Assembly: GCA_036936605.1 (NCBI GenBank)
Contig: JAUPFV010000005.1
Location: forward strand, 55,138,742-55,202,741
Direction: 5' to 3'
Origin: Limnanthes douglasii subsp. nivea
Taxonomy: Eukaryota; Streptophyta; Magnoliopsida; Brassicales; Limnanthaceae
Length of the DNA stretch: 64,000 bases
Below the pieces are notes generated by a model. That model was not told where the DNA came from and did no database searches. It was given only the letters and a program-made list of their open reading frames with translations. Each line of letters starts with the position of its first letter. The stretch's first letter is position 1. The position numbers and the translations under genes are program-made. This document shows positions 1 to 11,459 of the stretch, piece by piece.

Positions 1-420
1 TTATCAGATCGTAATTTCCGTTAAATTTGAAAGAGTTCAAAAAGTCATTAAGAATCAATTTTTTTGGTAAACCAGAAGAGAACTTTCCAACCAGAGTTAT
101 CTTTGAGTTTGGAATAAGCCAATCCTGGGTTTCTTGGGAGAATTGAAAGAAAATGTGGTTTTATTTTTCCATAATTCTTTCAGGTTTCATCACGAGACAA
201 GGATGAACAACGCTGGGTTTCAGAATCTCAGCATATGATTTCATATTTCCTTTAAGAGTTGCAGTCTTTTGGCCTCTGTTTTTTTAAGGAAGAATAGGGT
301 ATTCTTCCTCAACAAAACAGTCCATGATGCCGTTTGTCATTGATAACAAAGAGAAAAACATATTAGAGGAGGGAAGAAAGCGATTAGATGGAGAGATTAC
401 GAGTGTTTTAATGACGGATT
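1..420 (-). pseudogene. DUF4283-like fragment, cut by window edge
   Basis: On the minus strand one frame runs from about 300 to base 1 with a single internal stop. It reads S-Y-A-E-I-L-K near 230 and W-L-I-P-N-S-K-I-T-L-V-G-K near 115. A short SYAEIL-type stretch followed by a W-L...L-V-G segment resembles the start of the DUF4283 domain found in plant LINE ORF1 proteins and retrotransposon-derived genes. The fragment continues beyond the window, so its full extent is unknown. The assignment rests on a pattern of few residues; an unrelated gene is possible. Confidence 0.35.
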
Positions 421-1824
421 CTCAAGAACTCCATTATTGAGATAGAACAAAGTCTTCCCTCAATACATCGTATAAGGAAAATAAGTCCAAACACTTTCAA
501 CCTGATTAGAAAAAAGATAAAATTTGTATTTTTATGTCGTTTGATATCAAATTGGTAGCTATTACGATCTATATTTAAAAATATATATATTAAATTATAT
601 AATATTATAGAAATAAAAATTATTAAAATTAACTTTAATAGTAAATTCTAATTTTATGTAATTAGTTGGTTAATTTATATTGCAGATTATACAATCAAGA
701 GATCGTTAATACTAATATTATATATATATATATATATTGAAACAAAATTAATTTGGTTCGTAAATATTTTATTAAATTATTTTATTAAATTTAAGGATGG
801 AATTTGGTTTTATTACGATTAGGAAAATAACAGAGAATAATTTAATGGTACAAAATATTTTTCAAAAATAGATTAGAGTCACAATAAACTAAATTTCTAA
901 AATAATTCATATAATTTTTTTAACGCGCCGCTAGCCGAATTGGATCGAATGCGAATAGGATCATATCATATCGGTCTCTGTACAAAAATAACAATTTCTC
1001 ATTTGTGGACTGCTCACAGCAGGCAATAACCCAATTGGGTACAAAAACACTAGAGGTAGTGGTGTAATCTAACATTGTGAATGTTTGTTTAAATTTCATT
1101 AATAAGGTTCTTGTTGATGTTACCCATGAAAACCTAAAGACCGAGCCTTTGGTGTCATCCAAAATTACAGATCTAATTGTAGCGAAAAATATGGTCCATA
1201 TTGAGAAAAGAGGGCATTTGCCCATTGAACATGTGACAAAAGTCTTTTCCTACTTAGTTGTTTTGGCTTGAACTAGAGCGTTGTCAACTCAACTTGGTTT
1301 GGTGGATTTTGTGAGCGTTGTCAACTCATCTTGGTTTGGTGGATTTTGTAGGAAGGTAAATGGATCTAGGATTTGAGGTCTTGGTTGAATCTTGTTAGGA
1401 GCTGAATTTGTTGGTATTTTACATATGTTGTTCAATATTTTGCAATACTGCATCAAGTATTGACTGATTGGGTCCTAATGGTTCCATATATATGGAATTT
1501 TATTGGGATAATGGACTATCCGTTAGGGAGTTATAAGGGAATTCATCTTCAAATAGCCAAAAAAAATCAATTGAAATCGATAAAGAAAAAAATGTATTTA
1601 ATGTGTTTTTCTTATATAATCTATTATCAATCCCTAAATGAGGACATTGATTTCAATTTATAAAGTTTACATAAGATAATGGGTAAATAATTCAATTAAA
1701 TGTGATTCCAATCATTAATTTACATGTGTTATTTAATTGTAACCATCTAACAAACTTTCTTGATAACCAATTATATGATGACATGTGTAAATACACTTAT
1801 AACCATCTAACAAACTTTCTACAT
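421..1824. other. AT-rich intergenic DNA
   Basis: No gene is recognised. The stretch is AT-rich with a short TA run near 717-738. A 36-bp direct duplication lies at about 1279-1350 (two copies differing at a few bases). Open frames here are short and have no recognisable motif. Confidence 0.6.
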
Positions 1825-2060
1825 GCTTGTCATAATTCTTCAGAAAACGCTCGTCATAATTCTTCATTTAACCCTCTTCATAATTATTTATTTAACCATT
1901 TTCATAATTCTTCATTAACCTTAGTCATAATTATTCATTTAACCCTCATCATAATCCTCCATATATCCTTCATCATAACTCTTTTTTTACCTTTATCATT
2001 TAACCATCATCATAATTCTTCATATAACCCTCGTCTCGTACTTTACTTTATGACACTTAT
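1825..2060. repeat. Minisatellite, about 22-24 bp period
   Basis: About ten degenerate copies of a unit like cataattcttcatttaaccc follow one another. The repeat alone explains the open frame over it on the plus strand, whose product would be a low-complexity string of His, Asn, Ser, Leu and Ile. Confidence 0.8.
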
Positions 2061-2164
2061 CTTGCTCAATTTTCTACCCTCGTCATAATTCTTATAATTT
2101 TATGACCATGCTTACTCCGTGTATCTTATTCATTTATTAGCCTTACTTACCTCATATTTATAAA

Positions 2165-2790
2165 GAAAACATGTTGTGCACATGACTATAGTCTTATCAG
2201 GAAGTATCCAGGATGTGAGGGCATGGGCTGCCAAGAATGATAGGTAGTTTTCGCCTTAAACTAAAGCGAATGCGGATGTTGCATCAAAGTTGTATTTAGT
2301 GGATAAGGTTTTCTCTTATATGCAAAAGAGTTCGCAACTAACCCAGAGATTTGAGATAGTATGAAGAGCTTATGGGATGCATTTTTGTTTGACAAGTAAT
2401 GATGTGGTGAAACATGCCAAAGCCGCTCTCCAAGAATCTTAATGATAACAGGAAACCGAAATAGAGTATTTTAAAGCGGATGGAAAGATGGATGCTCGGA
2501 ACACAGGGTAATTCCTTGAAGATTGGTGCTTAAGTTCCAGTATAAGTTTCCATATTCAAACTTCAATTATTTATAGTCTCATGTTCCCTGGAGAAGAGGC
2601 ATGAAGACCTTCTAAACATTTCTGAAATCGAAATTGATGATGTCGAAGAAGAAATCGAAAGTGAGGATGAAGTGGAGGAAACGGATAGTGCCCTGCCTTA
2701 AGGTGAGGTTAGAGTTATTGATGATTTCCATATTTCAGTTGAGACCGAGGTTGTAGATGAACTTTTTCCTGCCACTAAAACCAAACAATA
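2165..2790 (+). pseudogene. C-terminal remnant of a Tat-type retrotransposon extra ORF
   Basis: The plus strand has broken coding-like pieces: a segment E-T-E-I-E-Y-F-K-A-D-G-K-M, then a stretch with W-C-L, then a very acidic tail (E-I-E-I-D-D-V-E-E-E-I-E-S-E-D-E) ending near 2790. The tail sits just before a private tandem repeat and a conserved motif, exactly as the better preserved facing ORFs end at 8759 and near 54240. I therefore read it as the end of the same class of ORF. It has several stops and shifts and is not functional. The identification leans on position as much as on sequence. Confidence 0.42.
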
Positions 2791-3404
2791 AAAAAAGTTA
2801 TTTGTACTTTATATTTTTTCTTGTTTAACAAGTTGCGATTGTGGGAGCCTCTCTATAATACAAGAAGTTTTTTTAAAGTCCACATATAACCGAGACACTT
2901 TTGTATGTATCATTTTTCATTATATCTACTAGTTTTTTATATGGCTTAATCTTTGTTCTATAGATTTTTATTTTAAATATATGTTAAGTATTGGCTTCTG
3001 GTTAGTATTATAACCTTGAATTCTTAAATTTTTCTTGTATTATTTTATCTTGAGGCTTTTGATCCCTATGTATACTCTCGGACTATGGATCACTCTAGGT
3101 TAGGTTCCTTATTGTTTTCCTCTTCTTGTAGCTTTTTATATCTAGGAATGTTCTCGGACTAAAGATCATTTCATCTTGATTATAACTCAACGAAGGGTTA
3201 ATAGTCGGCAATATATGCTATGGTTTTTTATAAATATTTTTCTAACTTCAGGTGAGGACTTTTTAATATATAATAATTTAATATTATAGAACTAGAGATA
3301 CCCTCAACATAAAATAAGGGTAATGTATTGCCATTATTCTATTAAACCAATAGGAGTGATCGGTTTTAAAGAAATATACTTATTGCGGGAGCATGTGGGT
3401 TTTT
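2791..3404. other. AT-rich spacer
   Basis: No gene or clear repeat recognised. Two phrases of the form 'ctcggactatggatcac' / 'ctcggactaaagatcat' near 3077 and 3154 hint at an old short duplication. Confidence 0.4.
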
Positions 3405-4040
3405 TATAGGGTAATAGACTACATTTAGATTCATCCTAAATACTAGAATTATTGTGGGAGTTTATGGTCTTTTAAATTATATAGGACTACATTTAGAATC
3501 ATTCTAACAGTAGAATTAATGTGAGAACGTGTAGAGTCCTTAAAATGTTTGAAACTGCATTTGAATCATCATGAACACTAGAAATATTTGTAGGATAGCT
3601 CCATATGGTGTTTAGAAATATGTTTAGAATAAACCCAAAATAATTTTGAATGAAAAGTACCTGACCTCCTTAGACAGTTTAGAATTTTGGAATCAACCCA
3701 AATACTAAGTTGGTGCATGGAAGCATAGCTCATTGCGGAGTTTATGACTCTATATAGAATTGCTTCAAACACACATCAATTGAAGGAGTACTTGGATGCC
3801 TAAAATGTTTGGATTATTATTTTGAATTATCTCAAACATTAGGTTGGTTGCAGGAGAGCACGTATTATGATGTTTAAAAATCCATTTAGAAACTACCTAA
3901 ACACATTTTGATTGTAGAAGTACTTGACTCCTTCAAGTGTTGGAATTCCATTTTGGATCATCTCGAAAACTAGATATGTTGTAGGATAGCATAGCTTATT
4001 TTGGTGTTTAGAACTACATTAAGAATCACCCCAAACACAA
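3405..4040. repeat. Degenerate tandem repeat, about 65-bp period, ten copies
   Basis: A core like tttagaactacatttaga followed by a run such as atcaccccaaacac recurs near 3413, 3480, 3546, 3610, 3678, 3740, 3808, 3871, 3938 and 4001. Spacing is 62-68 bp. Between cores there is often a tgtaggag...gcat phrase. The array lies between the remnant facing ORF and a motif shared with two other Tat-type elements, the position where such elements often carry private tandem repeats. Confidence 0.75.
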
Positions 4041-4065
4041 AATTAAAATGACAATAATTCCAGAT

Positions 4066-4110
4066 TTCTCATTAAAACTTTAACGTATTATCAGGGTAAG
4101 AAAGAGTTTA
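4066..4110 (-). other. Conserved motif beyond the 3' end of pol, copy 1
   Basis: The stretch 'ctcattaaaact...aacg...atcagggtaagaaagagt' matches, allowing for drift, the stretches at 9317-9360 and 54744-54792. In those two the motif lies between the tandem repeat and the end of the integrase. It marks this region as a third, truncated relative. Confidence 0.55.
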
Positions 4111-5011
4111 TCCTAAAAAAATAAAGTATATATTTCCAGATATTAATGGATATGGTATAAAATTTCCTAGAAAATGTATATCTTTAGCTGCTTTATGTTC
4201 CACGAGTGTGGAAGATGTTGTCCATCTTATCTAGAAGTCTATAGGTCATAGGTTTGACCTTATATGTTATTGTCTAAGGTTATTTCCAGTTTGGTACAAA
4301 CTTATCAAGTTCCTTGTCATTAGTATGGATGAATATACATGTTAGAACTTTTAAACTACTTCAAATCTTCAGTATCACACTTTAGAGCCATATCTAATGG
4401 TCATAAGATTGTGTTAGTCTTACGTTTGTAAGTGAGCTTTCAACTGCTTCACTTTAATTAGTTCTAGCTTGAATATTTATCCTTTGAATTGTTACTTCAT
4501 CATAGTTAGATATCCAGAGAGAATGCAGGCTTGTTTCTGCAAGTATTACAAATTTAAACCCATAAAACATAACCAAAAGAGTTTGAGAGGTGAATGTTCA
4601 TATAGTGGTTTGGTAAGACCACATAAACCCTTGAAGAAAGTCTAGCCACATCCCAGCTGTACCTTCTAATACTCGTATCCTGCGTTCCAATATGGTTTAA
4701 TTTGTTATCTCCACTTGTATGTTTTCTTGTGGGTTGAAGGATGAATAAACTTTTTTTATAATACTTTAGATTCGACGTAAAAGTGTCAAGGGATCATTTT
4801 GAAATTACAATCCTTACCTCATATTGATAACCCAAGGTACTTTATATGAGAAACAAATGTTTATATTCATAAATCATATGACTTTTTTGTCCTAGTTTTT
4901 GCCAAAGGTTACGCTTCCCCCTAATTTGAGAAGTAATCTAGCACCACAAGAATATAATTCCTACTAATTCAGACTTTCGAAAGGACCTCAATATTAATCC
5001 ATATATAAAAT
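4111..5011. other. Unassigned AT-rich DNA left of the gypsy element
   Basis: By position it could hold worn integrase sequence of the left-hand remnant, but I see no integrase motif. The five bases before the element (5007-5011, aaaat) are one half of the expected target duplication; the other half was lost with the truncated far LTR. Confidence 0.4.
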
Positions 5012-5697
5012 TGTTAAGGACCTAACAAGTTCTACTACAGTAAGCCTTCAGTATTTTAGTCAAGAAAGAGATAAGCCAAAAAAGATCACTTTATTCGTAG
5101 ATAGGTCTTCCCTATTTATAATACAAAGATTAGTGAGAAGTTACAGACGTTCACACTTTAAGCGCCATTATCCCACTAATATCAATATTCCTATAATCGT
5201 GGAACAAATAACTAACACAGTTTGACTCATGGGTCAAAACTTGCGTTTATGTAACAAGTAAGAAATTGCTAAGTCTAATCCACTTTAAGCTGGGCTGAGC
5301 TTTACATTAACGCAATCAGATCTGCAGAGCTCGAGCTCATTGGCCACATGCTCAATTTATCTTCGTTTAGGTCCTCACCTAGTCTCTATCATCTGTTCAT
5401 CGCGCTCCTAATCCAGTCGGTCAATTCCTTCCCTGATGTCTTGGAGCTCAATCTGTTCTTGAGGTCATCGATACTGTATTTGTCTTCGAGCTCAGTCTTA
5501 TAATGAGTTCGACATACCTTGAGCTCATCAATGGCGTATTTATCCTCGTTCTCATTCTTAATTTTTAGTTCGTCCATGCTATGGTTTGAGCTCGCCAGCA
5601 CTGCATAGCCCGTCTTTCTTGTTATTGTTTGTCATAATCCAAGCTCGTGCTACTTCTGTTCGTGCTCGTACTTATTTGGAGGAATATCCCCTTATCA
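5012..5697 (-). repeat. 3' LTR of the gypsy element (complete)
   Basis: On the minus strand it runs from TGATAAGGGG at 5697 to CCTTAACA at 5012, so it has TG...CA ends and is 686 bp long. The first 275 bp of plus-strand coordinates match 14996-15270. A TATA-like ctatttataa lies near 5110. Confidence 0.85.
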
Positions 5698-5710
5698 GGG
5701 CTCCCCCTAG
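5698..5710 (-). promoter_or_regulatory. Polypurine tract
   Basis: On the minus strand, CTAGGGGGAGCCC directly abuts the TG start of the 3' LTR, the expected position for the plus-strand DNA primer. Confidence 0.75.
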
Positions 5711-6253
5711 TTTATAGGGTTATTAAATAGTAATAATCCTGTAAATCAAAACAATAATTAAATTCTTTACTTTATCCACATAATAATACTACCGTCTCAC
5801 GTCTGTCACTTTCTCGCACGTGTCGTCGATGCAAGTGACGGTTTCTGACACCGATGTTTCTTGGAAATACATCTTGACGATTCAGTTTTCTGGCGTAACT
5901 TTCAATGAACTAATAATGTCACGATTCGCACGCCTATGTGAAAGCCTAAGTCACTTAAATACTTACTATACCCTTTTGCTTAAAAAAATCAAAAATTTCA
6001 AAAAAATATTGCTTCCAAAGTTGCTGGAAAACTCTCTCCATCTTCAACCAAACCCTTTGCAGTCATCTTCTTCGTTATTACCCAGGTAGCACATTTTTTA
6101 TCAAGTAACCATTGTATGTTGAATACTGGAGAGAACCCTAGATTTAAGGTTTGACCTTTATTAGTAGGCATTTCCTAAAATCAAATCGTCTGCCCTCACC
6201 ATCATAGTCATTCTGATGCATATCCTTACCTAATTACAGTTTGTAGAAAAACT
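5711..6253. other. Element-internal leader of the facing ORF
   Basis: Lies between the purine tract and the ATG at 6254. It would act as 5' leader and promoter of the plus-strand ORF if that was ever transcribed. An open frame at 5820-6089 has no recognisable motif. Confidence 0.4.
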
Positions 6254-8759
6254 ATGGCACCAAAAAGGGCAACGAAGAGTAAAGTCGACAAAATTACGGA
6301 GCCCTTGTATGAAGACAACGATGATTTAGAAAACTACTTTTCTCATATAGCCCCTAAGTATACTAACCTAGACGACGATGGAATCGTCACCCTCAGGGAC
6401 AGATGTAATATCTCTGAGGATGTGACTATTAGGGCTCCCGGTCTAGGAAAACATCCCTATCAGACGCAGGAAACAGAGACCTGCCTCTTCACCACTTTAT
6501 CTGACTGGGGGTTGAGGCTAACACTGCCCGAGCTCATTCGTGATTATTTCAGTGTGCTCGGTATCTACCCTACCCAAATGCATGTGAATGGTTGGAGGTT
6601 GTAACTCAGTATAGTTCTTAGCTCACGCTTACTAAAAACTGAAATATGCTTAGCAGACATACTATCTGGTACCGATGTAACAAAATTGGCCAAGACCCCC
6701 TTCTTCTACACCCACTTTAAAGGGGTTAAGAAAAATTTTGAACTCTCTACCTCTGACAAAAACTGGAAAAAATTATTTCGTCTTTGTGTCGGGTAATTGG
6801 GAACATAGCACCCCCACCTTAAACCTTCAACTAGAAAAAAAATGGAAGAAAAAATGTAAGTACTACTAGTTCATAGTAGATAGAGATTTGTACGAGCTCC
6901 GTTGAAATATCATATCTATTTTTCTTTTCAGGTAAACTATCCAATCAGAGCTGGTGGAAAGAAGGGAGACCACTAGACTACTTAAACCCTTTGATCAGAG
7001 TTAGCAGTTTAGCTTTTGAAGCTTGGCAGCAAGATCCTAAGCGACTATTCACCCCCTATAACTACTTGAAATCAGGATTGTGGTCAATCCCCGAGCTCAG
7101 TATCACATAAGAAGGAGAAGTCAGAATGGCAAACGGTTCAGAAGCTACTATGGATTGTCTCAGATCCCTTTTATAGAAAAAACCTCGTGAGAAAAACAAT
7201 ATTGGTGTTTGGCTTGCAGTGCCTAAGGTCACCCAAAAAGATAGTGAAATTGGGGACTCATCCTCTGTACCTGCTGCCTCTTGCGAACAAGGGAATGATG
7301 CCGTAAAAAACAAAGGAAAATCTGTCGAGCAAAATGAAAAAGAAACATCGGAGGTGCCTGAAGCTACCCAACCTTCCAAAACCCGAACAGAAAGAGAGGA
7401 TGGAGATGAAGAGACTCTTTTTGACGCTCTTGATACGCGGAGTAATAAAAATCAAAAGGTCATTGTAGATGTTATTCCCCTAACCACGAGGATATTTCAG
7501 CTTAGAGACAAAGACGATGGTTCTGAAGCTACTTCTAAGGAAGGAGGTTATCCCCCCAACCCAACAACAATAAGAGTTGGTGAAGAACAAAATTTACAAG
7601 TTGGTGAGGAGATAATTGACCTAGAGGAAACTGGAGCAGGAAATGGCGATGATGCTCAGAAAAAGCAACCGGCGCCCTCAGCTCAAACAGAGAGAGCTCA
7701 ACAACTGATGTTGAGCTCCTCTATCGTAAATCGAGCACCTTCAGTGGAAACCACTGAAAAGAATAATAATGGTGACAAAGCAGCTGAGTCCATCCAGCAA
7801 AGGATGCATGTTGGAGAGTGTTCAAAAGTGCAAGTTTCTCGCCCTTCCTCGTATATGTTCGATCAGCTTCATAGGATCTCTGACCTGTCATACTATGATA
7901 AGGTGTCTAATGCATAGCTCTTACAAAGGCAAACCGAACTATCGATCGAGGTAAGACTCGTCAATTTATGCACATGTTAAGTCAAAGATTTGAAAATTTT
8001 ACATCTAACTCTCTTGATTGTACACAGATGCATCATAACTCGTTTATACTTAGCTATCAAAATATGTCCCACACTGACATAGCTGTTATGGAGAAATGGA
8101 AACCGGAAGCCATGTTTTTTGGCTCAGCTAAGCATAGCACTGTCGAGGTCATCCATTTGACGCATGCATATAGCTCCACCAAGATCTCCAAGCATGAAGC
8201 CTTGGAAGCAAAAGCCAAGTTGGAAAAGGTAGTTGTTTCCCTACAGGAAACTGTGAAGTGCAATGATCAAAGGCTAGCCACTGTATCCAAAAATCATAAA
8301 TTGGTGCCAACCCAGAACGAGAATTTTCTAAAGAGGAACAACGATGTGCAGGCACAAAACGCAAACTTGCTGGATCAGACCAGCAATCATGCGAAAAATA
8401 GTGGAGGAACAAGCAGACCGAATTGCAGCTTTGACTGCTGAGGTGAGAAAATTGAACAAAGAAGTGAAGAGGAGAATGCCCAGCCCGAACGAGAGCGGCA
8501 ACAGTGGCAAGCAAAGGTAGAAACAGCTGCTGAAGAAAGAGAAATGCAAATGTTTACCGTTGCAACAGAGAAGATTACCAAGGAAAACAAAAATGCTATT
8601 GCATAATTAATAGCCTTGAATCCTGGTATGAACCTGGGTTCTCTTGCCCATCTTGCAGATTCTGCAGCACCGAGCTCGATTGTAGACCCTCAGACGAACA
8701 CAGAGACTAATACCTCTGTTGACCCTTCCAAAGGACTTCCACCCAATAGTTCTAAGTAA
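6254..8759 (+). pseudogene. Facing extra ORF of the Tat element (Transposase_28-like plus coiled coil)
   Basis: This ORF is on the strand opposite gag-pol, between integrase and the 3' LTR. Its N-terminal part (6254 to about 6800) starts M-A-P-K-R-A-T-K, then has W-G-L-R-L-T-L-P followed by Y-F-S-V-L-G-I-Y-P-T-Q-M and N-G-W-R-L. That pattern matches the plant 'putative gypsy type transposon' domain (Pfam Transposase_28) as I remember it. A Ser/Glu/Lys-rich linker follows (open at 7219-7917), then a coiled coil rich in Lys, Gln and Asn (7968-8600), and a short tail ending TAA at 8759. An intron-like GTAAG...CTTTTCAG lies at about 6855-6931. In-frame stops (for example after N-G-W-R-L at 6604) and shifts break it. 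Function unknown; a possible antisense regulator or accessory protein of the element. Confidence 0.7.
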
Positions 8760-8980
8760 TATTTGCCACCATTGTTCTGGTGGGTTAATTTCCTTGTTTT
8801 TTGTTGTTAAACATTAACACTTGTCGTACTGCTCACAATGCTTGGTTTTATTTATTAAAACATGTTTGAATTGATGCATGATTTACCTTAGTTATTGCTA
8901 TAGAAAATTGTTATCAATTATTGAGTATGTGTTTCTTGAGCTGTTTGGAGATCCTTATAACCTCGAGCTCAGTAGGGCTC

Positions 8981-9210
8981 ATTGCGTAGCTTAGACAACT
9001 TGTGTCATAATAGCATAATCGCGGCGAGGTCTTGCAGACCCTATTGCGTAGTCTGTTCAGACTTGTTCTTTGACTAGTTCGCTAATATACCCAGTACAAA
9101 GTATAGGCACAGTATGGCCAATACGTAGCCCATAGTCGTGGCCAATTAGCTCGTTCGTGTTTATAGACACTTAGTATGAACTCAGTGTGCTCCGTTGCGT
9201 AGCCAAATAT
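8981..9210. repeat. Loose tandem repeat around 'attgcgtagc'
   Basis: Near-copies of attgcgtagc occur at about 8981, 9043, 9119 and 9194, with partly similar sequence between them. Spacing of 62-76 bp is irregular. Position matches the clearer arrays of the two sister remnants. Confidence 0.45.
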
Positions 9211-9316
9211 GGAGTGGTCATTGACCCATTCGCTAGCTATAAGGATAAAACTTGCACAAACGCACATTGGCGAAAGCATAACTTATATTGAAAAATTCAA
9301 AGAATTGTTCTTAGAT

Positions 9317-9360
9317 GCCTCAGTAAAAAAACCTCCCCGCGCCATCAGAGAGGAAAAATA
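9317..9360 (-). other. Conserved motif beyond the 3' end of pol, copy 2
   Basis: 'cctcagtaaaaaaacctcc' followed by 'catcagagaggaaaaatacc' parallels 4066-4110 and 54744-54792. It lies about 140 bp beyond the end of integrase. Confidence 0.55.
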
Positions 9361-9501
9361 CCGCATCTTTACATCTTAAACATTTTGGCGATACAACTTT
9401 AGATGATTAAGATTCCAAGGATGCTTGAGTGCTTGACCATCTTGATCTACTAATCTGTACGCGCCATGGTGCCCTGATGAAATAACTGAATATGGGCCTT
9501 C

Positions 9502-11459
9502 CTAGTTTGGCCCTAGCTTGCCACCTGTTCTGCTACCGGAGCCCTGAAAGACCTTATTTAAAACTAAATCTCCTACCTTGAATGAACGCGGCTTCAAACG
9601 AGTATTAAAGCGTCCCCTCATAAGACTTAGATAGTGATCTGCTCGGACTCTAGCCTGATTTTGTCGTTCGTCTATCAGATCCAAGGATGTTGACCTAGCT
9701 ATGAGATTTGCCTCCTCTTTGTAGTGCTCAATCCTTTGGCTCGGTATTATAACCTCTGCTAGAATAACTTCCTTCACCCCGTACACCAAAGAAAATTGTG
9801 TATCGCAGGTTGTGGATCGATGGGTTGTTCTGTACGCCTATAAGACCTCTGCTAACTTGTCCGGCCATTTGCCTTTAGCTCCCTCCAGCTTCTTCTTTAG
9901 CCCTTCTAATAATGTTCTGTTAGTCACCTTAACCTGTCCGTTTCTTGAGGGTAATAAGGGGTGGAGAAATTCTGGAGAATCCCATATCGTTTGCAGAAGT
10001 TGGTAAGGATCGGAATTTGGAATTGAGGGCCGTTATCTGTCATTATAATCCGTGGAATTCCATATCGGGTTAGAATTTGATTATGTATGAAATCACATAC
10101 CTCCTGAGCGCGTGTTCTGAATAAGGCTTTAGCCTCAACCCATTTCGAAAATTAATCTACTGCCACAATGAGGAACTGTCGTTTGCCTATGGCCATTGGC
10201 AAAGGACCCGCTAGATCTATTCCCCATTTATCGAACGGACATGAGACAGGAATGTTCTTCATCGGCTCGTTGGGTCTATGCTGCGTGTTTGAATATCCTT
10301 GACATTTGTGACATTGCAATACTAGATTCTCAGCATCGCTCACTAGCTTAGGCCGATAGTACCCAGCAAGAAGAAAACGACGAATCAGTGTTCGGTGTCC
10401 ACAATGAGCCCCTGCTTCTCCTGAATGTAAATCAACCAATATAGAACTAGCTTCATCGCGGTCAAGGCAACGGAGTAGAGGTCTGGTTGAACTTTTCATA
10501 TACAAAATATTGTCAAGGACACAATTTTTGGTTGCTCTGATCTGCAATGCGCGATCCTCACTTTTACTTATAGGAAATGTTCCTTGGTTCAAGTATTGGA
10601 GGTATGGAGTCTGCCAATCGTCATCATTAGTGATTCCATTGACTGTTGCAGCTGCTGATATTAGCTCTGTCGCAGGGATTTGTTGGAGCAAAATTATTGG
10701 ATGGTATCCTACAGCTACAGCCTTAGCTAAAGTCTCAGCTGCTAAATTATCCCTTCGTGGGATCTGTTCATAACACACGTTAGTGAATTTAGACTCATAC
10801 TCCTTAAGTATCACAAGATACTCTTTGATTCCGTCTTGTTTGGCATCATAAAGATCTTGTGCCTGATTTACCACCAACTGAGAGTCAGATCTGATCTTGA
10901 TACTTCGAGCTCCACATATCGAAGCCAACTTCATGCCACAAAGGGCAACCTCATATTCTGCAGCATTATTTGTTACCGGAAAATTAAAGTGCACCGCTTG
11001 TTTGACCTCCTCCCCACTTAGAGTTCTGATTATAATACCTGCACCTCCTCCTGTTGTAGAAGATGCACCATCGACTTCAATAATCCATTGGTTGAGCTCA
11101 ACTACTTGTCCGTCATTTATCTCATCATGTTCTTCCCTGGATGAGCTGAACTCTGCTAAGAAGTCTGCAATTGGTTGTCCTTTTATAGCTACGCGTGGTT
11201 CAAAATGAATGTCATACTCGCCGAGCTTGATACTCCATTTGGTTAACCTGCCAGAAACATTGGGTTTTTGCAATACCGTTCGTAAAGGATATGTTGTTCG
11301 TACCGTAATAATATGCCCTTGAAGGTATGGCCTCATTCGTTGAGTTACGACAACTAAGCTCAAAGCAAGCTTTTCGAGGTTTAGATATATTGTCTCCGCA
11401 TCTGTTAGAGTTTTGCTCGTGTAATATATTGGGCGTTGTTTTCCTTTTTGATCGTGCAC
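9502..11459 (-). pseudogene. pol 3' half: RNase H, second RNase H, integrase
   Basis: The long frame 11459-10152 (435 residues) starts in the RT-linked RNase H (Y-Y-T-S-K-T-L). A second RNase H follows with I-E-V-D-G-A-S (Asp about residue 130), N-N-A-A-E-Y-E (Glu about 169) and I-R-S-D-S-Q-L-V (Asp about 192), so its three acidic residues are present. Next comes the integrase zinc finger (H-S-G-E-A-G-A-H ... C-H-K-C) and the first catalytic Asp in W-G-I-D-L-A-G-P-L. A stop just after I-V-A-V-D ends the frame; the remaining core is broken. The integrase C-terminus is again open at 9789-9502, with F-K-V-G-D-L-V-L-N-K-V. Dual RNase H places the element in the Tat lineage. No longer functional. 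Confidence 0.88.

Noticed and set aside
1702..2088. 128-residue plus-strand open frame
   Set aside because: Translation of a minisatellite; low complexity and no domain.
10510..11208. Plus-strand open frames over the gypsy RNase H
   Set aside because: Antisense shadows of a conserved pol frame.
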